Positions 51,403-58,260 of a stretch of DNA of 64,000 bases are shown piece after piece. A program made the translations under genes and the position numbers. The stretch comes from Novosphingobium sp. PhB57. GTDB taxonomy: Bacteria > Pseudomonadota > Alphaproteobacteria > Sphingomonadales > Sphingomonadaceae. Within the stretch, counting starts at the first letter, position 1, and each line of letters opens with the position of its first letter. The stretch is from the NCBI RefSeq assembly GCF_004342985.1, contig NZ_SMBO01000001.1, positions 1,550,001 through 1,614,000 on the forward strand. Direction: 5' to 3'. The notes under the pieces were generated by a model. It saw only the letters and a list, made by a program, of their open reading frames with translations, did not search any database and was not told where the DNA came from.

Positions 51403-51412
51403 CCCCCCCCCC
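51403..51412. repeat. C10 homopolymer upstream of the ABC-3C operon
   Basis: Ten consecutive C (ten G on the coding strand) lie 82 bases upstream of the small membrane-protein start, in the interval expected to contain the operon promoter. Tracts this long slip readily, so promoter spacing could vary between cells. Confidence 0.6.
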
Positions 51413-51506
51413 TAAGCGATCTGCGGTTTGCAACACCACCAACGCATGTGTGCGACCAGAGGTTGTGCAAAATAGAATTTTTCGAGGCAAGATTCTTCCC
51501 GCCTAT

Positions 51507-51983
51507 TCACCCATCAAACAAGCCGTCGATTTCCCTGACTGAAACGTGGGACTGATCCGCCGCCCTCAACGCGTGCAGGTGACGGACATGCACCATGTGC
51601 TTGTTATCCCTTGCCGAATATCGAGCGAGCGCCTTAACCGCCGAGAACACCCCGTAATAGCATTCTGTCCATTGCCCGTCCGGCTCGACCTTGATCACAA
51701 GCAGGAGGTCCGCCTCCCCTCTAAAGCCGATGGTTGAAGCCGCGTGGTTCGCTTTAATTTGGACCGTCTTACCATCCGGCGTAGTCGCGTCATACCCGTT
51801 CGATCCCGCAGGAGCTTTTACAAGCCCATAGTGCTTGATCGCGACAAACTCGCCATAGTCTCCGAGTAAGTTCCCTAGCCCTGCCCACCGAAACTCAGGC
51901 GCAAGCTCGCGAAGAGCATTTTGTGCAGAAAACAGCGTTGCCATGATGTGCTGGACGGCACGAACCTTTGACTCCTCGGACAC
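51507..51983 (-). CDS. DUF6998-like protein with PD-(D/E)xK-type nuclease motif
   Basis: 158 residues from GTG 51983; a later ATG (codon 14) is an alternative. After a helical start comes GNLLGDYGEFVAIKHYGLVK, then NGYDATTPDGKTVQIKAN, in which Glu, Asp and the Gln-x-Lys (QIK) follow the spacing of PD-(D/E)xK nuclease folds with Gln in place of Asp/Glu. ADLLLVIKVEPDGQWTECYY completes the core. It resembles proteins annotated as DUF6998. It lies upstream of, and on the same strand as, the ABC-3C operon, so it may be a partner or a separate defence nuclease. Catalytic activity is not proven. Confidence 0.65.
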   Translation of the reverse strand: MSEESKVRAVQHIMATLFSAQNALRELAPEFRWAGLGNLLGDYGEFVAIKHYGLVKAPAGSNGYDATTPDGKTVQIKANHAASTIGFRGEADLLLVIKVEPDGQWTECYYGVFSAVKALARYSARDNKHMVHVRHLHALRAADQSHVSVREIDGLFDG

Positions 51984-52081
51984 CCCTTGCCCCCATGCCT
52001 CTCAAATTGGATCGGAGACTTCATTGGCCACAGCAGGGCCAAAAATCACGAAAAATTTGTCGGTGTGCGCTACGGCTGAGA

Positions 52082-52138
52082 TGTGAGACAAACTGAGAGA
52101 CATTTGCCCTCTGCAACCACCTAAGTGCTTGATTTTAC
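52082..52138. promoter_or_regulatory. Right-end recombinase-binding candidates
   Basis: TGTGAGACA (52082-52090) and TGAGAGACA (52094-52102) lie 12 bases apart, repeating the left-end arrangement. The 11-mer CTTGATTTTAC (52128-52138) immediately precedes the right core. An exact 10-bp inverted repeat (52117-52126 with 52137-52146) overlaps the CCA end of tRNA-Lys and could be a terminator or a site bound by a recombination protein. Confidence 0.5.
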
Positions 52139-52141
52139 TTA

Positions 52142-52166
52142 GGTGGTGAGCCCTGCTGGGTTCGAA
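52142..52166. repeat. Right attachment site (attR) within tRNA-Lys
   Basis: Identical in all 25 bases to 40965-40989. It spans the T-arm, acceptor 3' strand, CCA and two further bases of the tRNA-Lys gene, so this copy restores the complete tRNA on integration. Confidence 0.92.
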
Positions 52167-52219
52167 CCAGCGACCTACTGATTAAAAGTCAGTTGCTCTA
52201 CCGACTGAGCTAAGGGCCC
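52144..52219 (-). tRNA. tRNA-Lys (anticodon UUU)
   Basis: On the minus strand the 76 bases fold into a cloverleaf. The acceptor stem GGGCCCU/AGGGCUC has one G-U pair. The D-arm contains AGCTCAGTCGGTAGAGC. The anticodon stem-loop is CTGACTTTTAATCAG with anticodon TTT. The T-arm is GCTGGTTCGAACCCAGC, with genomic CCA at 52146-52144. It follows folK by 42 bases on the same strand and is the target site of the integrative element. Confidence 0.97.
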
Positions 52220-52260
52220 CCGTTGCCGGGCGCAGGCCGGCGAAGCGGCTGCGGAAGGGG

Positions 52261-52770
52261 TCACCTAAGGGCAGGGCGAGGCTTGGTCAAGCGGGCATGA
52301 AGCTGATTAATGGTGAGACCCGTCAAAGGATCACGCCAGGGCCCCGCAATCCGCCGCGCCGGGCCGAGCACGAAATCGCGGCTGCGGAAGGCGGGGTGCG
52401 GCAGAATCAGGCTTTTCTCGCCCTCGCCGCCCGCCCAGGGGCCGCCGCTCCAGAGCACGAGGTCGAGGTCCAGCACCCGCGAGCCCCAGGCCTGGCCCAT
52501 GCGGCGGCGGCCGAACTTGTTTTCCAGCTTGTGCAGCTTGTGCAGCATCTCGTCGGGTTCGCGCTTGCTGCGCACCAGCGCCACGCCATTGGCATAGCGG
52601 CGGCGCGAGGGGCCGAGCGGCGCGCTCTCGATGATGGGCGAGGCAGCCAGCACCTCGTACTTGCCGCTATCGAGCGCGGCCAGCGCCGCGGCGAGCACCT
52701 GACGGGGGCCGCCGTGGCGCGGATGGCGCATGTTCGAGCCGAGCGCGACGAGATACTGGTGCTTGGCCAA
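52261..52770 (-). CDS. folK: 2-amino-4-hydroxy-6-hydroxymethyldihydropteridine pyrophosphokinase
   Basis: 169 residues from TTG 52770, which has GGGGGA about 8 bases upstream. HPPK transfers pyrophosphate to hydroxymethyl-dihydropterin in folate synthesis. It opens YLVALGSNMRHPRHGGP and has PLGPSRRRYANGVALVRSK, the basic-residue cluster KLENKFGRRRMGQAWGSRVL and LDLDLVLWSG, then LPHPAFRSRDFVLGPARRI. It is last in an aguB-folK minus-strand run, upstream of tRNA-Lys. Confidence 0.93.
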   Translation of the reverse strand: MAKHQYLVALGSNMRHPRHGGPRQVLAAALAALDSGKYEVLAASPIIESAPLGPSRRRYANGVALVRSKREPDEMLHKLHKLENKFGRRRMGQAWGSRVLDLDLVLWSGGPWAGGEGEKSLILPHPAFRSRDFVLGPARRIAGPWRDPLTGLTINQLHARLTKPRPALR

Positions 52771-52811
52771 GGCCGATGTCCCCCGATGATGTCGTAACTG
52801 TCGAGGGTGTA

Positions 52812-53675
52812 TCAGATATCCTGCGCAATGCGCGTGTAGAGTTGCGGACGGCGATCGCGGAAGAAGCCCATGCCGGCACGGTGCTTCGCGGCACGGGCAA
52901 GGTCGATCGTGGAGACCAGCACGCCGCTTTCCTCCTTGCCGAATTCCGCGACGTAATCGCCCCATTCGTCGGTGATGAACGAGTGACCGTAGAAGGTCTG
53001 CTCGGTGCCGCATTCGGTTTCGACGCCGATGCGGTTGGCGGCGATCACCGGCATGCAGTTGGACACCGAGTGGCCCACCATCGCCCGGCGCCACATGCGG
53101 CTGGTGTCCAGCGTCGCGTCATAAGGTTCCGAGCCGATGGCCGTGGGATAGAACAGCAGTTCCGCGCCCATCAGCGCCATCACGCGCGCGCATTCGGGAT
53201 ACCACTGGTCCCAGCAGACGCCGACGCCGACCTTGGTGCCGAGTACGTCCCACACCTTGAAACCGTCGTTGCCGGGGCGGAAGTAGTACTTTTCCTCGTA
53301 GCCGGGGCCGTCGGGAATGTGGCTCTTGCGATAGGTGCCGATGATCTCGCCGTCGGTGCCGATCATGGCCAAGGTGTTGTAGTAGTGGTGGCCGTCGCGT
53401 TCGAAATAGCTGGTGGGGATCACCACTTTCAGCTTCGCCGCCAGTGCCTTCATCGCGATCACCGAAGGATGCTCGGCGGTCGGGCGGGCGAGCGCGAAGA
53501 GTTCCTCTTCCTCGACCTTGCAGAAGTAGGGGCCGGAGAACAGCTCGGGCGGCAGCACGATCTGCGCGCCCCTGGCGGCGGCTTCCTCGACGAGCGCGGA
53601 GACGGCGGCGATATTCTCGCCCTCGTCCGCGGAATTGAGCGCGAGCTGAAGCGCGGCAACGGTGATTTCGGTCAT
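52812..53675 (-). CDS. aguB: N-carbamoylputrescine amidase
   Basis: A 287-residue nitrilase-superfamily enzyme that hydrolyses N-carbamoylputrescine to putrescine in the arginine-agmatine route. Catalytic triad: Glu in IVLPPELFSGPYFC, Lys in GTYRKSHIPDGPGYEEKYYF, and Cys in VGVGVCWDQWYPECARVMAL. GHSFITDEWGDYVAEFG and the C-terminal IDLARAAKHRAGMGFFRDRR are typical of AguB. ATG 53675 lies 14 bases after the stop of the secreted methyltransferase-like gene, so they share a transcript. Confidence 0.93.
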   Translation of the reverse strand: MTEITVAALQLALNSADEGENIAAVSALVEEAAARGAQIVLPPELFSGPYFCKVEEEELFALARPTAEHPSVIAMKALAAKLKVVIPTSYFERDGHHYYNTLAMIGTDGEIIGTYRKSHIPDGPGYEEKYYFRPGNDGFKVWDVLGTKVGVGVCWDQWYPECARVMALMGAELLFYPTAIGSEPYDATLDTSRMWRRAMVGHSVSNCMPVIAANRIGVETECGTEQTFYGHSFITDEWGDYVAEFGKEESGVLVSTIDLARAAKHRAGMGFFRDRRPQLYTRIAQDI

Positions 53676-53689
53676 GGAGGGGGCCTCTA

Positions 53690-54550
53690 TCAGTCCCGCT
53701 TGCGGAACAGAAGGGTCATGCGGTCGCTCTCGCCGATGGCGAGGTACTTGTCGCGGTCCTTGTCCTTCAACGCCAGGCTGGGCGGCAGGGTCCAGACGCC
53801 GTCCGGCCAGTTCGCGGTGTCCTTGGGATTGGCGCTGATCTCGGACTGGGCGACGAGATCGAAGCCGTTGTCCTTCATGAAGCGGATCACGTCCGCCTCG
53901 CGCAAGTAGCCCTTGGAACCGTCGGCATAGTCGGCCGGGGCGTCCGGGCGGGCGCGGTGCTGCTCGATGCCGATCAGGCCGCCGGGCTTGAGCAGGTCGC
54001 GCATGGCCGCGAATTCGCTGCCGGCGATGTTCCAGCGCAGCAGGTTGTGCATCATGCGCGGGACGACGATGACGTCGAATGTGCCCTTCTCTCCTTCCGG
54101 GATCGCGCCGAGGGTATAGGCGGCGAACTTGTCGGCCGGCATGCCGGTGAACTTGGCCACGTCTGCCGGGTAGTTCGCAGCGCCCTTGCGGATGCCCTCC
54201 CTGGTTTCGGGCTTGAAGGCCGGGGCCTCGGGGTTGAAGTAGAGGCCGACGAGGTGCCCCTGCTGGCCGAGGTAGAGCCCGAGCAGGCGCGAATACCATT
54301 CGCCGCCCGGTGCATATTCGCCCACTTTCATGGTCGGCGCGACGCGGAAGAAGCTGAGCGTTTCCACCGGATGGCGATACTTGTCACGCGCGCGGTCTTC
54401 CTTGCGCGAAGGATTGGAGGCGGCCAGTTCGAGCAGCGCCTCGCAGCCCTTGCAGGATTCCGCCTCGGTGGTTTCGTCGGCAGCGGTGGCGGCGCCGGGC
54501 ATGGCGATGACGCCGAGAAGGGACGAAAGGGCGATGAGGGCGCGGCGCAT
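53690..54550 (-). CDS. Secreted methyltransferase-like protein
   Basis: 286 residues with a clear signal peptide (hydrophobic core to AATAADE near residue 24) and an unusual CKGCEALL after it. The mature protein resembles predicted methyltransferases of COG4798 type: FFRVAPTMKVGEYAPGGEWY with GLYLGQQGHLVGLYFNPEAP, then IVVPRMMHNLLRWNIAGSEF and LLKPGGLIGIEQHRARPDAP. SAM is not expected in the periplasm, so either it acts on cofactor-independent chemistry or the signal anchors it. It is first in the aguB-folK run. The substrate is unknown. Confidence 0.75.
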   Translation of the reverse strand: MRRALIALSSLLGVIAMPGAATAADETTEAESCKGCEALLELAASNPSRKEDRARDKYRHPVETLSFFRVAPTMKVGEYAPGGEWYSRLLGLYLGQQGHLVGLYFNPEAPAFKPETREGIRKGAANYPADVAKFTGMPADKFAAYTLGAIPEGEKGTFDVIVVPRMMHNLLRWNIAGSEFAAMRDLLKPGGLIGIEQHRARPDAPADYADGSKGYLREADVIRFMKDNGFDLVAQSEISANPKDTANWPDGVWTLPPSLALKDKDRDKYLAIGESDRMTLLFRKRD

Positions 54551-54666
54551 GCGATTCTCCCGTGGAAGCTGGTCAGTGCTGAACCTAGTTTCCGACGCCC
54601 CAATGACAAGCCGTCCCAGTGTACCTATCTAGCGACAAATTCCCCCTCATGAGGACATTCAAGACA

Positions 54667-55212
54667 ATGGAAACGGCAATCGTTGCAGGCGGGTGCTTCT
54701 GGTGCACCGAAGCGGTGTTCCGCGACGTCATCGGCGTGGACTCCGTGGAAAGCGGTTATATCGGCGGCACCGTGGCCAACCCGACCTACAAGCAGGTCTG
54801 CGGCGGCGACACCGGCCATGCCGAGGCGATCAAGGTGAACTACGACCCCTCCGTGCTGTCCTATGGCGACCTGCTCGACGTGTTCATGGGCACCCATGAC
54901 CCGACGCAGCTCAACCGCCAGGGCAACGACGTGGGCACGCAGTACCGTTCGGCGATCTTCCCGCTCGACGATGCCCAGGCCGCCGAGGCCGAAGCCGCGC
55001 TCGCCCGTTCGAACCAGGACAACGCCGGCAAGGTCGTCACCACGATCGAGGGCTTTGCCGAGGGCAGGCAGAACGAGGCGTGGTATCCCGCAGAGGACTA
55101 TCACCAGGAATACTGGGACGGCGAAGGCCAGCGGAATCCCTATTGCCTCGCGATCATCCCGCCCAAGCTGATGAAGCTGCGCAAGAGCTTCCAGAACAAG
55201 GTCAAGGGCTGA
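54667..55212 (+). CDS. msrA: Peptide methionine-S-sulfoxide reductase
   Basis: 181 residues from ATG 54667; a start at 54649 is also in frame. The enzyme reduces methionine-S-sulfoxide in proteins. The active site is GGCFWCTEAVFRD, with nucleophilic Cys in GCFWC. GYIGGTVANPTYKQVCGGDT and the substrate-binding HDPTQLNRQGNDVGTQYRS match MsrA, and the C-terminus has FYPAEDYHQEY-like WYPAEDYHQEYWDGEGQR. It is a monocistronic gene, divergent from the preceding minus-strand run. Confidence 0.95.
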   Translation: METAIVAGGCFWCTEAVFRDVIGVDSVESGYIGGTVANPTYKQVCGGDTGHAEAIKVNYDPSVLSYGDLLDVFMGTHDPTQLNRQGNDVGTQYRSAIFPLDDAQAAEAEAALARSNQDNAGKVVTTIEGFAEGRQNEAWYPAEDYHQEYWDGEGQRNPYCLAIIPPKLMKLRKSFQNKVKG

Positions 55213-55275
55213 AGCGCCTGCTCTTCGGGGCTTCGGACTGTGCGGCGACGGACGTGGCGGAAGCCATCCCGTCCT

Positions 55276-55364
55276 TCGTCATTGCGCGCGTAGCGAAGCA
55301 ATCCAGGGGCAGTTCCGTGCCGCTCTGGATTGCTTCGTCGGCTTCGCCTCCTCGCAATGACGAA
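55276..55364. repeat. REP-like imperfect palindrome
   Basis: Two inverted arms beginning TTCGTCATTGCG and ending CGCAATGACGAA, with internal AGCGAAGCAATCC/GGATTGCTTCG, form a long imperfect hairpin between msrA and the PEP-CTERM gene. This GTCATTGCG...AAGCAATCC palindrome is a common dispersed repeat in bacteria. Confidence 0.75.
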
Positions 55365-55505
55365 CTGGGTGGCTCTACCCACTTCGCGTAAGGCATTCGC
55401 TTTCGCCGTGTCTCACCATGAGACACGGCGAAACGAACCATATCCAAACCTTCCCGGACAAGTACTTAGCTCGCCTATCGATCCGTTCCATTGGCGAGTC
55501 CCATC

Positions 55506-56582
55506 ATGTCCCGTCTCCGCAAGCTGTCGCTTTCCGTCGCTGTTGCCGCCGTCGCCTTCGCGGCCAGCCCCGTGCTCGCATCCTCGGGCATGATCGCCGG
55601 GATCGACGTGCTGAAGACCTGGAACCTGGTGGTGCTGGGCGACCTCACCTCGTCCTCCGAAGTCGAGGGTCGCACGTTCGTCGGCGGCAATCTCGAAGGC
55701 AATGCCTCGAACTACCAGATCACTGCCCTTCCCGCCTCCAGCACCGGAACGCCGGGGCTGACCGTGGTGGGCGACGTCAATGGCGGCTACAAGAACCTCA
55801 ACAACGGTTCGGGCGCGATCGTCGGCGGCAACGTCAACAGCGGCCTCAACCTCAACGGCGCGGCGCAGACGGTGCTGGTGGGCGGCACGATCAGCAACAC
55901 CAACGTCAACAACAACACCGTCACTTCGGGCCTGGCTTCCAGCGATCCGCAGTTCGCCCAGAACCTCACGCAGCAGAAGAGCCTCATCGGCACCTCGATG
56001 GAGGGCCTGAGCCATTCGATGAGCACCGAGACGGCAAACAGCCAGCTCTCGATCAGCGGCAACACCGGCACTTTCAATGCCCAGCCGGGTGCGGGCGGCG
56101 TGGCCGTGTTCAACATCTCCGCCGCCGACCTCGACAAGATCGGCGAGATCAAGTTCAACCTGAACGGCGCGGACACCGCGATCGTCAACGTCTCGGGCAC
56201 CTCGATCAAGCTGGACGACAACTTCCTCGGCGGTACCGCGAACCTGGGCGAGCACGTCGTCTGGAACTTCTACGAGGCGGAAAACCTCGCGCTCACCACC
56301 GCCTGGGGCGGCTCCGTGCTGGCGCCGGGCGCCAATGCCATCACGTCGAACTACATCCAGGGTTCGGCCGTGTTCGGCAATCTCGTCCAGAACGGCGAGA
56401 TGCATGTCGGCACTTATACCGGCGGCTACACGCCGGGCGATCCGGGCAGCTCGACCACCTCGGGTGGCGGCAGCAGCTCGGGCGGCAGCACCGATGTGCC
56501 GGAGCCGGGCATGATCGGCCTCTTCGCGCTGGGCCTCGGTGCGCTGGTGTTCTGGCGTCGTCGGCGCGCCGTCGCGGCCTGA
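55506..56582 (+). CDS. Choice-of-anchor A family protein with PEP-CTERM sorting signal
   Basis: 358 residues from ATG 55506, with a signal peptide (LRKLSLSVAVAAVAFAASPV then LASSG). The body is a beta-rich domain with GIDVLKTWNLVVLGDLTSSS and VEGRTFVGGNLEGNAS, then repeated Asn/Gly-rich strands, matching choice-of-anchor A proteins. A Ser/Gly linker leads to DVPEPGMIGLFALGLG and a transmembrane helix ending WRRRRAV: a PEP-CTERM tripartite signal for exosortase. No exosortase gene was seen in the window. It is probably an exported surface or matrix protein. Confidence 0.9.
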   Translation: MSRLRKLSLSVAVAAVAFAASPVLASSGMIAGIDVLKTWNLVVLGDLTSSSEVEGRTFVGGNLEGNASNYQITALPASSTGTPGLTVVGDVNGGYKNLNNGSGAIVGGNVNSGLNLNGAAQTVLVGGTISNTNVNNNTVTSGLASSDPQFAQNLTQQKSLIGTSMEGLSHSMSTETANSQLSISGNTGTFNAQPGAGGVAVFNISAADLDKIGEIKFNLNGADTAIVNVSGTSIKLDDNFLGGTANLGEHVVWNFYEAENLALTTAWGGSVLAPGANAITSNYIQGSAVFGNLVQNGEMHVGTYTGGYTPGDPGSSTTSGGGSSSGGSTDVPEPGMIGLFALGLGALVFWRRRRAVAA

Positions 56583-56733
56583 GAAGCAGGGGCCATCGTC
56601 CCTGCACCCCAGTAATGTCGAGGTCACGCACCGCTTATTCGTCGTGCGCCCATGGCCGCGTCGGTAGGCTCAATGGCTGCGCCGCCAGGAGCGCTCGATA
56701 GCCAGGCAGCGCGCCACGCCGACATTTCCAGGG

Positions 56734-56754
56734 GTCTGGGGGATCATCCCCCAG
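56734..56754. terminator. Palindrome between the PEP-CTERM and rsmB genes
   Basis: A 21-base near-perfect palindrome (10-bp arms TCTGGGGGAT/ATCCCCCAGA around one base) lies between two convergent genes. With no T run it is not a classical terminator, but it may serve as a bidirectional stop or be a REP-type element. Confidence 0.4.
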
Positions 56755-56763
56755 AACTTCCCC

Positions 56764-57993
56764 TTACTTCTGCCACCTTCCGATAAAGAACCCGTCCAGC
56801 CCGCCGACATCGGCCAGCATCCCCGGATCGGTCCGCACCCAGCCCTCGGCCGTGGGCGCAAGCCCTTCCGGCAGTTCCGATGCCGTGACCGGAACCGGCG
56901 TCAGCGAGACCTTGTCCGCCTGTTCCTCGCCCTCTTCCGGTTCCATCGAACAGACCGCATAGACCAGCCGCCCGCCCGGCTTGAGCCAGCCCGCGGCGCG
57001 TTCCAGCATCTTTTCCTGGATCGCGGTCATGTCCTCGATCTGGCGCCCGGCGATGCGGTGGAGCACGTCGGGATGGCGGCGGGCCGTGCCGGTGGCGGTG
57101 CAAGGGGCGTCGAGCAGGATCGCGTCGAACTTTTCCTCCGGCTCCCAGGTCAGGACATCGGCCTGCACCACTTCGGCCTCCAGGCCGATGCGCCTGAGGT
57201 TGTCGCGCAGGCGTTCGAGGCGGCGCTTGGAATTGTCGATCGCGGTGACCTGCCAGCCCGCCGCCGCCAGTTGCAGCGTCTTGCCGCCCGGCGCCGCGCA
57301 GAGATCGAGCGCCTTGCGCCCCTCACCCGCGCCCAGCAGCCGTGCGGGCAGGCTGGCGGCAAGGTCCTGCACCCACCAGGCGCCGTCGCGGAAGCCTTCG
57401 AGATGCTCGACCGCGGTGCCGCGTGCCAGGCGAACATGGCCGGCCATCAGGGAAGTGCCGCCAAGGCGCTCGGCCCATTCGGCGGTCTGCTCGGGATAGC
57501 GTAGCGCCAGATCGAGCGGCGGCGGCTCGGCCAGACCGGCAGCAATCGCCTCGGCGCGCACGCCCCAGCGCCCGGCCACATCCTCGGGCAGGGTCGGCAC
57601 GTCGGGAAGCGTGACGCCGTTCTTGGTCAGGGTGGAGAACACGCCATGCGCCAGCCTGCGCGGGCCGCCCATCAGCAGCGGCAGGCCGGTGGCGATCACC
57701 GCGTGAGCGGGCGTTTCCAGCCGCAGGACTTGCGCCAGCATGATCTGCAGCACGGCGCGCGCCTTGGCATCGGGGGCGAGCGGCAGACGCGTGGCGCTGT
57801 CGATCAGTTCGTCGAGGTCGGTGCGCCAGCGCAGCACTTCGCCGGCAATGGCGCGGGCGAGCGCCCGGTCGGCATCGCCGCCGACACGGGCCAGCGCGGA
57901 GCCACCCGCCTGGTCAAGCGTTTCACCCCGCCGCAGCACGGCATCGATAAGGTTGAGCGCGGCACGGCGCGCCGGAAGGCCGGGAATGTCCAT
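56764..57993 (-). CDS. rsmB: 16S rRNA m5C967 methyltransferase (RsmB-like)
   Basis: A 409-residue protein with an N-terminal NusB-like domain (AALNLIDAVLRRGETLDQAG, ALARAIAGEVLRWRTDLDEL) and a C-terminal SAM-dependent RNA m5C domain. The SAM-binding segment is ALDLCAAPGGKTLQLAAAGW. DAILLDAPCTATGTARRHPD carries the first catalytic Cys and VYAVCSMEPEEGEEQ the nucleophilic Cys. It modifies 16S rRNA. It converges on the PEP-CTERM gene and diverges from the DUF1674 gene. Confidence 0.9.
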   Translation of the reverse strand: MDIPGLPARRAALNLIDAVLRRGETLDQAGGSALARVGGDADRALARAIAGEVLRWRTDLDELIDSATRLPLAPDAKARAVLQIMLAQVLRLETPAHAVIATGLPLLMGGPRRLAHGVFSTLTKNGVTLPDVPTLPEDVAGRWGVRAEAIAAGLAEPPPLDLALRYPEQTAEWAERLGGTSLMAGHVRLARGTAVEHLEGFRDGAWWVQDLAASLPARLLGAGEGRKALDLCAAPGGKTLQLAAAGWQVTAIDNSKRRLERLRDNLRRIGLEAEVVQADVLTWEPEEKFDAILLDAPCTATGTARRHPDVLHRIAGRQIEDMTAIQEKMLERAAGWLKPGGRLVYAVCSMEPEEGEEQADKVSLTPVPVTASELPEGLAPTAEGWVRTDPGMLADVGGLDGFFIGRWQK

Positions 57994-58047
57994 CGCCTGC
58001 CCCTATAGCGGATTGCGTTTTGACGCTACCTCCACCACATGGGCTGA

Positions 58048-58239
58048 ATGACACAGCGCGCCACCCAACGTCCCGAAGGCTTCACCAAGCCCACCCACTG
58101 GACGAACGACCCCGCGCCCCAGCCCTCCCCGCCGTCCGCAGAAACGGCAGGGGCCGCGCAGGAGGAGCAGGACCCCGACGGGATTTCGCCCACCCGCTAC
58201 GGCGACTGGGTGCGCAACGGCATCGCCATCGACTTCTGA
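58048..58239 (+). CDS. DUF1674/SDHAF4-like protein
   Basis: A 63-residue protein whose C-terminus, DPDGISPTRYGDWVRNGIAI plus DF, matches the DUF1674 motif DPxGxSPTRYGDWxxxGxxxDF, related to the eukaryotic succinate dehydrogenase assembly factor 4. The N-terminal 40 residues are Pro/Gln/Glu-rich and disordered. A role in assembly of succinate dehydrogenase is inferred from the family. It is divergent from rsmB. Confidence 0.85.
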   Translation: MTQRATQRPEGFTKPTHWTNDPAPQPSPPSAETAGAAQEEQDPDGISPTRYGDWVRNGIAIDF

Positions 58240-58260
58240 TTCCCCGCTACCGGGGACGGC

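Larger units (their letters stand above)
40965..52166. mobile_element. 11.2-kb integrative element inserted at tRNA-Lys
   Basis: The region is bracketed by an exact 25-bp direct repeat (40965-40989 and 52142-52166) matching the 3' end of tRNA-Lys. The right copy belongs to the complete tRNA gene, so insertion preserved the tRNA. Just inside the left end lies a tyrosine recombinase gene. Inside are a polymerase-like gene, a serine recombinase, a three-gene envelope operon, an ABC-3C-like defence operon and a nuclease-like gene. GC content is visibly lower than in the flanks. No capsid, tail, conjugation or plasmid partition genes were seen. It is best described as a genomic island or satellite-like element. 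Confidence 0.9.

Noticed and set aside
40965-52166. Interpretation as a complete prophage
   Set aside because: No capsid, portal, terminase large subunit, tail or lysis genes are present in 11.2 kb.
55276-55364. Intrinsic terminator of msrA
   Set aside because: The long imperfect palindrome lacks a T run and matches a common dispersed repeat.
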